A stretch of DNA of 14,977 bases from positions 1 to 14,977 of the forward strand of contig CAUBTS010000047.1 of assembly GCA_958438955.1 (NCBI GenBank). The letters are read 5' to 3'. Positions 6,834 through 12,719 of this stretch are shown one piece after another; within the stretch, counting starts at the first letter, position 1, and each line of letters opens with the position of its first letter. The translations under genes and the position numbers were made by a program. This stretch comes from an uncultured Collinsella sp. Its GTDB lineage: Bacteria > Actinomycetota > Coriobacteriia > Coriobacteriales > Coriobacteriaceae. The notes beneath the pieces are model-generated. The model had not been told where the DNA came from. It saw only the letters and a list, made by a program, of their open reading frames with translations, and searched no databases.

Positions 6834-6862
6834 ATGTGACAAAGGGACGGCCCCTTTGTTGT
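6834..6862. repeat. Degenerate palindromic repeat, gacaaag family (copy 3)
   Basis: ATGTGACAAAGGGACGGCCC followed by CTTTGTTGTGTT. The arms pair with a few mismatches. It lies 22 bases before the dus start codon, so it would sit in the leader of that message. Confidence 0.5.
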
Positions 6863-6883
6863 GTTGATATGAGAGAAGAGTAG

Positions 6884-7837
6884 ATGATCCTTTCGCTGGC
6901 CCCTATGGAGGGGATTACCGGGCATGTGTTCCGTCGCGTGCATGCGGAGTGCTTCGGTGCGCTCGATTGCTATTACACGCCGTTTTTGCCGCCGCCGCGG
7001 GTGGGAAACCGCTTTGGCGGCAAGGCGTTTAAGGAGATCGATCCTGCCAATAACCAGGGGCTCAACGTGGTGCCTCAGCTGATGTCCAAGAACGCGGACG
7101 AGTTTGTGTGGGCGGCACAGGTGCTCGCCGACATGGGCTACCGCGAGGTCAATCTCAACCTGGGTTGCCCTTCGGGAACGGTTGTCGCCAAGGGCAAGGG
7201 CTCGGGTTTCTTGCGCAATCTCGACGAGCTCGAGGTGTTCTTAAGCGATGTGTGCGAGCGGTCGCCGTTGCCGGTGTCGGTAAAGACCAGGCTGGGGCTG
7301 GAGAATGACGACGAATACGAGCGCGTGCTCGATCTGTATTGCCGCATGCCGTTGGCAGAGCTGATCGTGCATCCGCGCGTACAGAAGGACCGCTATACGG
7401 GCTCGCCGCGCAAAGAGTTTTATGGCGAGACGCTGGAGCGTGCGCCGTTCCCCGTGGCCTATAACGGTGACATTTTTGATCTTGAGGATATGGACGCGCT
7501 GGTGGAGGCCTATCCCGGCACGCGCCATGTGATGTTGGGGCGTGGCCTGCTCGCGAACCCCGCTCTGGCTCGCATGGTCAAGGGCGGCCCTGCTGCAACG
7601 GCTGCTGAGCTGCAGCGCTTCCACGACACGCTGTTTGCGGCATATGCAGAAGAGATTGGCGGCAATGCGGTCTTCCGCATGAAGGAGTGGTGGTTCTACG
7701 CCAAGTGCGCTTTCGCTGATCCCGCTACCGTCCACAAGATCGTACGCAAGACCAAAAAGGTCGACGAATACCGCGCTGCCGTCGAGCGCGTCTTTCGTGA
7801 ACAGCCGCTTGCACCCACAGCTCGCTTCCACGGCTAA
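6884..7837 (+). CDS. dus: tRNA-dihydrouridine synthase family protein
   Basis: A 317-residue FMN-dependent enzyme that reduces uridine to dihydrouridine in tRNA, using NADPH. The TIM-barrel landmarks appear in order: APMEGIT (6-11, FMN loop), VNLNLGCPSG with the catalytic Cys95, VKTRLG (133-138, Lys134 contacts flavin), VHPR (His163), YNGDIF (193-198) and MLGRGLLANP (217-226, phosphate loop). A shorter C-terminal helical domain that holds tRNA follows. ATG 6884 is preceded by a purine-rich GAGAGAAGAG. The gene stands alone between palindromes. Which of the DusA/B/C-like positions it modifies cannot be told from the sequence. Confidence 0.93.
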   Translation: MILSLAPMEGITGHVFRRVHAECFGALDCYYTPFLPPPRVGNRFGGKAFKEIDPANNQGLNVVPQLMSKNADEFVWAAQVLADMGYREVNLNLGCPSGTVVAKGKGSGFLRNLDELEVFLSDVCERSPLPVSVKTRLGLENDDEYERVLDLYCRMPLAELIVHPRVQKDRYTGSPRKEFYGETLERAPFPVAYNGDIFDLEDMDALVEAYPGTRHVMLGRGLLANPALARMVKGGPAATAAELQRFHDTLFAAYAEEIGGNAVFRMKEWWFYAKCAFADPATVHKIVRKTKKVDEYRAAVERVFREQPLAPTARFHG

Positions 7838-7839
7838 CT

Positions 7840-7893
7840 AGTCATCGGGGGCGTTCTTTAACGACTGGTCATTTAAGGACGTCCCCAACGACT
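7840..7893. repeat. 54-bp near-perfect palindrome after dus
   Basis: Two 27-base arms meet at 7866/7867. I count about four true mismatches plus two G.T pairs. It begins directly after the dus stop codon. The arms contain GGGGGCGTTC on the left and GACGTCCCC on the right. It would fold as a long cruciform or RNA hairpin on either strand. There is no T-run after it on the plus strand, so it may be a gene-end stability element or a dispersed repeat. Confidence 0.7.
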
Positions 7894-7900
7894 ATGTAGC

Positions 7901-7971
7901 AAAAACATGTACACAGCATCCAAAGATGTCGAAAAATGTCGACTTTGGATGCTGGTGTACATGTTTGGGTC
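7901..7971 (-). terminator. Minus-strand terminator in a dispersed repeat (copy 1)
   Basis: A 23-bp stem (7903-7925 with 7943-7966, one bulged G) and a 17-base loop carrying ATGTCGA twice. Read on the minus strand the stem is followed by T5 (complement of 7901-7905), 17 bases after the RHH gene stop. Bases 7914-7971 are identical to 10509-10566, which serves the glutaredoxin gene in the same way. Confidence 0.75.
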
Positions 7972-7987
7972 CGACGGGGGAGCGGGC

Positions 7988-8254
7988 CTAGGCAATCAGT
8001 GCATCAAGTGTAATGAGCTCTCTGAGCCGCTCCGTGCGTGTTTGCCCATGGCGTTTGGCTTTTTCGTCAAACGCCTCAAGAATCGATTCGCCCACACGTG
8101 CTGATATAACGACGCTCGGCTCATCGGAGATTGGTGGCCTTCCCAACTTGATGGTGTGACCTTTCGGCCACTCATCTTTTTCGTAGGCTTCCGCGGCTTT
8201 CTTCAACTCTCCGGGAGCAAACCCCATCATCTTTTCGAGCTGCTTAGCATCCAT
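7988..8254 (-). CDS. Ribbon-helix-helix antitoxin-like protein, orphan
   Basis: An 88-residue protein. The N-terminal half is helical and charged (MDAKQLEKMMGFAPGELKKA). After GRPPISDEP comes a short strand, VVISARV, and two helices (about 54-80), the layout of an Arc/MetJ/CopG-type RHH domain. I start at ATG 8254 because AGGAGG lies at ideal distance upstream; a longer frame to 8329 would run through the promoter. The order (helical region, GRP turn, RHH) recalls BrnA-like and similar type II antitoxins. No toxin-sized partner gene is seen on either side. A promoter with an internal palindrome precedes it, as expected for an autoregulated RHH protein. It could also be a plain regulator left by a mobile element. 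Confidence 0.72.
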   Translation of the reverse strand: MDAKQLEKMMGFAPGELKKAAEAYEKDEWPKGHTIKLGRPPISDEPSVVISARVGESILEAFDEKAKRHGQTRTERLRELITLDALIA

Positions 8255-8306
8255 GGCGCCTCCTATCGATCGACATAATGTCGAGCGCCGGTTCTCGGAT
8301 TCTCTT

Positions 8307-8337
8307 TTTGTATACAATTTTGTAGACAAAAATACAA
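8307..8337 (-). promoter_or_regulatory. Promoter and operator of the RHH gene
   Basis: On the minus strand: -35 TTGTAT (complement of 8332-8337), a 17-bp spacer and -10 TATACA (complement of 8309-8314). Inside lies the inverted repeat TTTGTATAC (8307-8315) / GTAGACAAA (8322-8330), with 8 of 9 pairs and a 6-bp gap, a likely RHH operator. A second short palindrome, TCGACAT-A-ATGTCGA (8270-8284), lies in the leader. Confidence 0.6.
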
Positions 8338-8650
8338 GCAGTTCATTGGGCTAATTAGCTTGTTTTGACCTGCCTGTTCGATAGGAAATGAGCATTGACG
8401 GCTTCGATACTCCTTTGCTTTTCAGCTTGGAATTTGGATGCTCATTGAACTTCCGGAGGGGAGCCCTTTATTAAGCTATTGAGATTCTGGGCAGGAGCTC
8501 TCACTGGTCTTCGGTAATGGGGCCAGCTTAATTCGCGACACAGTGTGTCGCGAATGGGAGTAGTCGTTAGGTGTCCTTCAATGGCTACTCATATAAGAAC
8601 GTTCAAGTGTCGGATTTTGTCATTTAGTGTCGCTCTCAGCGACTATTCTG
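8338..8650. other. Gene-free AT-richer stretch
   Basis: I see no credible gene. It contains short inverted pairs: AATGAGCAT (8387-8395) with ATGCTCATT (8438-8446), the 25-bp palindrome at 8531-8555, and a small hairpin, GTCGCT-CTC-AGCGAC (8629-8643), just outside the MITE-like element. It may be a decayed mobile segment. Confidence 0.5.
8531..8555. repeat. Perfect 25-bp palindrome
   Basis: Arms ATTCGCGACACA and TGTGTCGCGAAT around a central G. It is not attached to any gene. It is reminiscent of the gacaaag palindromes but has a different core. It could be a protein-binding or recombination site, or another short dispersed repeat. Confidence 0.7.
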
Positions 8651-8893
8651 GAGGGTCGTGGTCAAAAAAGGGCAAATATGAGTACTGTTGCCATTATGGT
8701 TGCATTTATTTGCTATAAATTGTAGCTCCTGATGAGATTTGTTCCCATTAAGAGCTACTTTTATTGAACATATGAGGAGAAATAACGTCGTCTGCGGACG
8801 AGTGGAACGTTGAATAGTTCCTGAAGTGATCAAAATCGCTGCTACTAAACAGGTAGCAGTACTCATATTTGCCCTTTTTTGACCACAGCCCTC
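8651..8893. mobile_element. MITE-like element, 243 bp with 42-bp terminal inverted repeats
   Basis: The terminal arms 8651-8692 and 8852-8893 match as inverted repeats at 38 of 42 positions, and all four differences are transitions. The core GTGGTCAAAAAAGGGCAAAT is exact in both arms. The 159-bp middle is AT-rich and encodes nothing convincing. It has an extended -10-like TGCTATAAA (8711-8719) and a weak hairpin (GTAGCTC 8722-8728 with GAGCTAC 8752-8758) followed by TTTT. No target duplication is clear. The long exact arms suggest a non-autonomous transposable element. Confidence 0.6.
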
Positions 8894-8925
8894 TCGGAAA
8901 CCTTTCCAGAGGCGTCAAACAGCCA

Positions 8926-8933
8926 TAATCCAA
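8926..8933. repeat. 8-bp target site duplication, left copy
   Basis: TAATCCAA directly outside the left end of the IS; the identical right copy is at 10442-10449. Eight bases is typical of IS256-family insertion. Confidence 0.9.
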
Positions 8934-8993
8934 GGTGGCGCGCGCAGACGTGGTGTAAGAGCGTCCTGAGATCCGTCGCTGCAAGTCCCGATG

Positions 8994-10315
8994 TTACTCC
9001 TTCTTGAGACCGCGCCTCTCGACTATCTCGTCCACTATCTCCCTGGCGCGCCGCCCGAGCGCGCGGCGCCTCCCCTCTGTCGGGGCCGGCCTGTCCGCGG
9101 GCTCGGCGAAGCCCTCGGCGGCCGAGGCCTCGGAGAACACGCGCTGCTGGGACCACTGCCCCTCGGTCTCCATGAGGCTCGCGCACGTCAGGCGCAGCAT
9201 CGACTCCCTCGAGGGGAAGGACTGCACGACCCTGTAGCGGCGCTTGATCTCGCGGTTGGCGCGCTCCTGGACGTTGTTGGTGCGGAGCTTGGCCCAGTGC
9301 GCCCTGGGGAAGGCCGTAAACGCCAGCGCGGAGTCCTCGGCCTGCTCGAAGACCTCGCCGGCCCTGGCGGACACCCAGCGCTCGACCAGGGCGCCGCCTC
9401 GGCCCACACGCAGCGCGCGAGGTCGGGGTCGTCCTGGTAGACCGCGGCGTGCACGAGGTCCCTGACGGCCGCCTTGGAGTCCTCGGGCCTGCCCGAGCAG
9501 GCGCTCTGGAGGTTGCGCTGCAGGTGCGTCACGCAGCGCTGCCAGGCGCAGCCCTGGAACAGGCGCGAGACGGCGGCCACGAGCCCGGCGTGGCTGTCGG
9601 AGACCACGAGGCGAACGCCGGCCAGCCCGCGCTCGCGCAGCCCGCCGAGGAATGCCGCCCAGGAGTCCTCGCTCTCGGTGTCGACCACGTCGCAGCCCAG
9701 GAAGTGCTTGCGCCCGTCGGCGCCCAGCCCGATCGCGGTCACGACGCCCTGCGAGACGACCGACGAGCCGACCCTGCAGCTCATGTAGGTGGCGTCGAGC
9801 CACAGGTAGCAGCACGGCATGCCCGAAAGGTCGCGGCGGCGGAACTCCGCCACCTCGGCGTCGAGGTCGGAGCAGAGGCTCGAGACCTCCGAGCTCGACA
9901 GCGAGGATATGCCCAGCTTGGACGCCACGCGCTCGACCTTGCGGGTGGACACGCCGCACACGTACATCTCCTGCACGATGGCGGCCACCGAGGTGTCGAC
10001 GCGCGACCATCGCGCGAGCATGCCCTCGGGGTAGTAGGTGCCGTGCCTGAGCTTGGGTATCTCGAGCTCCACGTCGCCCACGGCGGTCTTGAGCGACCTG
10101 GGGCGGTAGCCGTTGCGGCTGTTCTCCCTGCCGTCGCTGCGCTCGTTGCGGCCCGCGCCGCACATCTGCTGGGCCTCGGAGTCCATCAGCGCGTTCATCA
10201 CGCCGCCCAGCACCCTGCACGCGAACTCGCGCGCGTCGCCGCACTCCTGCCAAAGCCTCGCCGCCTCGAGGGCCTCGTCGCGGCCGAGGCGCAGTACACT
10301 CTCTTCTTGGGGCAT
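8994..10315 (-). pseudogene. IS256-family transposase, frameshifted
   Basis: A DDE transposase of the IS256 (mutator-like) family. It would be about 440 residues if read through, but one frame runs from 10315 to about 9390 and the rest lies in another frame to the TAA at 8994. The catalytic triad is present: first Asp in YLWLDATY, second Asp in LVVSDSHAGL, and Glu in NNVQERANREIKRR; the Glu lies after the shift. The break is near 9388-9396, where GAG GCG GCG CCC should continue as an in-frame ALVERW, consistent with loss of one base in a GC-rich run. I prefer ATG 10315 (MPQEES) over 10330 because GGAAAGG precedes it. It may be a real inactivating mutation or a sequencing error; IS256 elements are not known for programmed frameshifting. 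Confidence 0.85.
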
Positions 10316-10376
10316 CGCCTTTCCTTCCATTCGTCACCTTCATTACTCCAACGACGAATTCTAGGCGGTGTCCCCT

Positions 10377-10418
10377 CCCTTTCAAGAAAGGGAAGAGGCG
10401 GGGCATGCCCCGCCTCTT
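10377..10418. other. Tandem hairpins at the IS upstream end
   Basis: CCCTTTC-AA-GAAAGGG (10377-10392), immediately followed by a perfect 26-bp palindrome (10393-10418) centred on GGGGCATGCCCC. They sit between the IS tip and the transposase start, where such structures commonly stop read-through from neighbouring promoters. Confidence 0.7.
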
Positions 10419-10441
10419 ACACCACATCTCTGTGCGCTACC

Positions 10442-10449
10442 TAATCCAA
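10442..10449. repeat. 8-bp target site duplication, right copy
   Basis: TAATCCAA, identical to 8926-8933. Confidence 0.9.
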
Positions 10450-10494
10450 AGGTCTCCTCAAACAATTAGCCGGCCAAGAGCGTCCATGACTACC

Positions 10495-10566
10495 AAAAAG
10501 CTGTACGCCAGCATCCAAAGATGTCGAAAAATGTCGACTTTGGATGCTGGTGTACATGTTTGGGTC
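10495..10566 (-). terminator. Minus-strand terminator in a dispersed repeat (copy 2)
   Basis: Bases 10509-10566 are identical to 7914-7971. The outer left arm has diverged (AGCTGTACGCC), but the T5 tail on the minus strand (complement of 10495-10499) is kept. It lies 37 bases after the glutaredoxin stop and would end the XRE-glutaredoxin transcript. Confidence 0.75.
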
Positions 10567-10603
10567 GTATGGGTTGGGGCCCTGGACGGACAGAGCGTGC
10601 GTA

Positions 10604-10849
10604 CTAGAGCAGGTTTTCCTGCACCCACGCGATGATGTCGCTCGATTCGTAGAGTGGTTTGCCGTCGATGAACAGGCAGGGAACCTGGCGTTTTCCGCCG
10701 ACGGCGATGAGTGTCTGTTCGGCATCGGAATCGGTCGAGATATTGCGCTCGGGAATGGTCACGCCGTTATCGGCCAAAAAGTGCTTGACCTTTAAGCAAT
10801 ACGGGCAGCCGGTCATAACGTACAGCGCGAGCTCGTGATTAGTAGCCAT
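10604..10849 (-). CDS. Glutaredoxin-like protein (CPYC)
   Basis: An 81-residue thioredoxin-fold protein. Visible parts: strand ELALYVMTG, active site CPYC (15-18), the cis-proline motif QVPCLFIDG (55-63) and the C-terminal ESSDIIAWVQ helix that contacts glutathione in the family. The length is standard for class I glutaredoxins. I start at ATG 10849 (GGAG upstream); a frame to 10888 adds 13 residues of no family likeness. It lies 51 bases after the XRE/TipAS regulator stop on the same strand and is probably co-transcribed with it. The likely role is thiol-disulphide exchange in the cytoplasm. Many actinobacteria lack glutathione, so the physiological thiol is uncertain; a mycoredoxin-like role is possible. 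Confidence 0.88.
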   Translation of the reverse strand: MATNHELALYVMTGCPYCLKVKHFLADNGVTIPERNISTDSDAEQTLIAVGGKRQVPCLFIDGKPLYESSDIIAWVQENLL

Positions 10850-10900
10850 AGGTCTCCAATCGGTTGAGGTTTTGATTGAAATACCCAAAGCCGCCGCGGT

Positions 10901-11728
10901 CTATGCGCGCGTCAACGAAGACTCGATGGCCTGGACCAGAAACGCCGTGGCTCCGGTGGCGCAGGGCTTGTCGTAGTAGTCAACAAAGCGCTGGTCGGCA
11001 AGATAACCGTGGGCGAGGCCCAGGTACGCCTCGTCTTGGGGCTCGCATCCCCAGTTGAGAGCAATCCAGCGACGATGCATCGCGACAAGCTTACGAGCCT
11101 CGTTGCTCTCTGGGTCGCCAATGCCCATGGCAATCGAGAGTTGGCCCAGAATAGCGCGTTCAAGTTCCTTCATGTCGTTCCATGTCTCGGGGTCCATGTC
11201 CAGCAGTGCTTCGTTTGCTGCGTCGATCGCCTCGTCGCCGTAGCGCTTCCGGGCTTCGGCGCCGTAGCGCTCCTCGTTTTCCTGCACGGTGCGCCAGCGC
11301 TCCAGTTGCGGCAGGACGGCGCCCATGAGCGAGACGGCTTCGTCGAGCGACATGCCGGTGTTTTGCGCCAGCCGTGGGGCACAGTCCTCGATCATCGCCT
11401 CCATCGTGGTCTCGTAGGTGTACTTGCCGTGGTCGTAGCACCACTTGCAGTAATGGTCGGTCGCGGTGCCCGCAGCATCGGTGCCGCAGTCGTCGGGCGT
11501 GAGTGTCATGCCGCAGCTCTGGCAATAGTGCTCGGGCATTTCGAGCAGGTGAGACAAGGGTTCTCCGGTTACGGCTGCAATGAGCTTCATCATGTCGATG
11601 CCCGGTGTGACCTCGCCACGCTCCCAACGGCTGACGGCTTGGCGTGTGACGAAGAGCTTGGCGGCGAGCTGCTCCTGGGTAAGGTGATGGGCGCGACGGA
11701 CGGCGATGAGCTTTTCTGCAAAGGCCAT
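10901..11728 (-). CDS. XRE-family regulator with zinc ribbon and TipAS-like domain
   Basis: A 275-residue three-part regulator. Residues 1-62 form a Cro/C1-type HTH (LTQEQLAAKLFVTRQAVSRWERGEVTP). Residues 66-103 form a small zinc ribbon with CQSC (69-72) and CKWC (94-97). Residues about 150-272 resemble the TipAS drug-recognition domain (YGDEAIDAANEAL, ARKLVAMHRRWIALNWG, LAHGYLADQRFVDYYD, AFLVQAIES). TipA proteins usually join TipAS to a MerR HTH, so the XRE fusion is a variant. Family knowledge: TipAS binds thiopeptide-like or other ligands and triggers activation. Start ATG 11728 has AAAGGAG upstream. It is divergent from trmO and followed by glutaredoxin, suggesting a stress or drug-linked switch; the ligand is unknown. 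Confidence 0.85.
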   Translation of the reverse strand: MAFAEKLIAVRRAHHLTQEQLAAKLFVTRQAVSRWERGEVTPGIDMMKLIAAVTGEPLSHLLEMPEHYCQSCGMTLTPDDCGTDAAGTATDHYCKWCYDHGKYTYETTMEAMIEDCAPRLAQNTGMSLDEAVSLMGAVLPQLERWRTVQENEERYGAEARKRYGDEAIDAANEALLDMDPETWNDMKELERAILGQLSIAMGIGDPESNEARKLVAMHRRWIALNWGCEPQDEAYLGLAHGYLADQRFVDYYDKPCATGATAFLVQAIESSLTRA

Positions 11729-11855
11729 AGCGGCTCCTTTCTGCTGGTTGATGGCTTAAGCATACGCGGCAGCAGGTGCCCTTCCAAGCAACCGTTGGTT
11801 GCACGACGGAGGACCGCGGCGAAGAATTGCGCGCAACGCCCCACGCCTCCATGCC

Positions 11856-11861
11856 GTACAA
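11856..11861 (+). promoter_or_regulatory. -10-like TACAAT just before trmO (possible leaderless start)
   Basis: TACAAT ends 8 bases before ATG 11870, where transcription would start almost at the codon, and no Shine-Dalgarno sequence is seen. No good -35 is visible at 17 bp, so this is tentative. Confidence 0.4.
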
Positions 11862-11869
11862 TGACCGGC

Positions 11870-12607
11870 ATGGAACCTATCGCACACATACATACCGACC
11901 TGCCGCAGAAGTTCGGCATTCCGCGCAACAGCTTTTTGGCGCCTCATCTGCAGGGACGCATCGTCTTTGAGCCGGAATTTGCCTCCAACGCAGCGGTTGA
12001 GGGCCTGGACTCCTTCTCTCACCTATGGCTGCTGTGGCGCTTCGAAAACGGAACGCCCGGCGGCACGGCTAAGGACATAGCTGCCGATGCCAAGACGCAG
12101 GACAGGTCCGGCACCAATGCCAAGTGGTCGAAAACTGTGCGCCCGCCGCGTCTGGGCGGAGCCGAGCGCGTGGGCGTCTTTGCCACGCGCAGCCCGTTTC
12201 GCCCCAATCCTATCGGACTTACCTGCGTAAGGCTCGATCACGTTGAGCTCACCGACGATGGCCCCATCATCCATGTGCTGGGGGCCGATCTGCGCGACGG
12301 CACGCCCATCTACGACATTAAGCCCTACATTCCGTTTGCGGACTGTCACCCGGATGCGACCGGCGGCTGGATTGAGGATGCTCCGTGGCAAGAGCTCGAC
12401 ATCGAGTTCCCGCAGACGCTGCAGGATATGGTCCCGCCCACAAAGCTCCCCGGCCTGGTCGAGGTCCTGCGCCAAGACCCGCGCCGCGCAGGCAGCAAGC
12501 ACGAGCCGAACCGCGTCTATCATCTGGCCTTCGCCGGGCTCGACATATCGTTTACGGTCGATGAAACCCAGCTAACCGTAGTTGCCGTCAACGACGCGCG
12601 AGACTAA
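11870..12607 (+). CDS. trmO: tRNA (N6-threonylcarbamoyladenosine37-N6)-methyltransferase, TrmO/TsaA family
   Basis: A 245-residue enzyme that uses S-adenosylmethionine to methylate t6A at position 37 of certain tRNAs (m6t6A), tuning decoding of ACY threonine codons. The TsaA/UPF0066 motifs are clear: KFGIPRNS near the N-terminus, VEGLDSFSHLWLLWRF, RVGVFATRSPFRPNPIGLT and DGTPIYDIKPYIPFAD, plus the C-terminal DPRRA...RVYHLAFAGLDISF block. I prefer ATG 11870 (MEPIAHI, matching family N-termini) over ATG 11861, 9 bases upstream; neither has a ribosome site. The very long open frame extending upstream to 11009 is only the shadow of the XRE gene. It is divergent from that regulator and followed after 112 bases by the lyase gene. 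Confidence 0.92.
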   Translation: MEPIAHIHTDLPQKFGIPRNSFLAPHLQGRIVFEPEFASNAAVEGLDSFSHLWLLWRFENGTPGGTAKDIAADAKTQDRSGTNAKWSKTVRPPRLGGAERVGVFATRSPFRPNPIGLTCVRLDHVELTDDGPIIHVLGADLRDGTPIYDIKPYIPFADCHPDATGGWIEDAPWQELDIEFPQTLQDMVPPTKLPGLVEVLRQDPRRAGSKHEPNRVYHLAFAGLDISFTVDETQLTVVAVNDARD

Positions 12608-12719
12608 CCGGCCATTCGTCCGCACCCGTCAAATTAAGCGCCAAACCCCATGCCAAAACCGCCCACGCTGGTGGACAATAACGCCTGTCGAAACAGTCTA
12701 CTTTGCACGGGAGTCCAGC

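Larger units (their letters stand above)
8934..10441 (-). mobile_element. IS256-family insertion sequence, 1508 bp
   Basis: The ends are fixed by 28-bp terminal inverted repeats (8934-8961 and 10414-10441, 23 of 28 identical, both opening GGT and ending GTGGTGTAAGAG inward) and by the 8-bp duplication TAATCCAA outside each. It carries one transposase gene on the minus strand. The element is visibly more GC-rich than its flanks, so its history differs from that of the target. Two hairpins at the transposase-promoter end (10377-10418) may block transcription coming from outside. Confidence 0.92.

Noticed and set aside
8636..8984. Small minus-strand ORFs (76-78 residues) in and beside the inverted-repeat element
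   Set aside because: They lie in the terminal repeats or run across the IS boundary, have no ribosome site and no family likeness.
8994..10444. Long plus-strand and alternative minus-strand frames across the IS, up to 477 residues
   Set aside because: Low-complexity Arg/Ala/Gly-rich translations typical of high-GC shadow frames; the real transposase motifs are in the frames annotated.
11009..11869. Long upstream extension of the trmO frame
   Set aside because: It runs antisense through the XRE/TipAS gene and has no TsaA-family residues.
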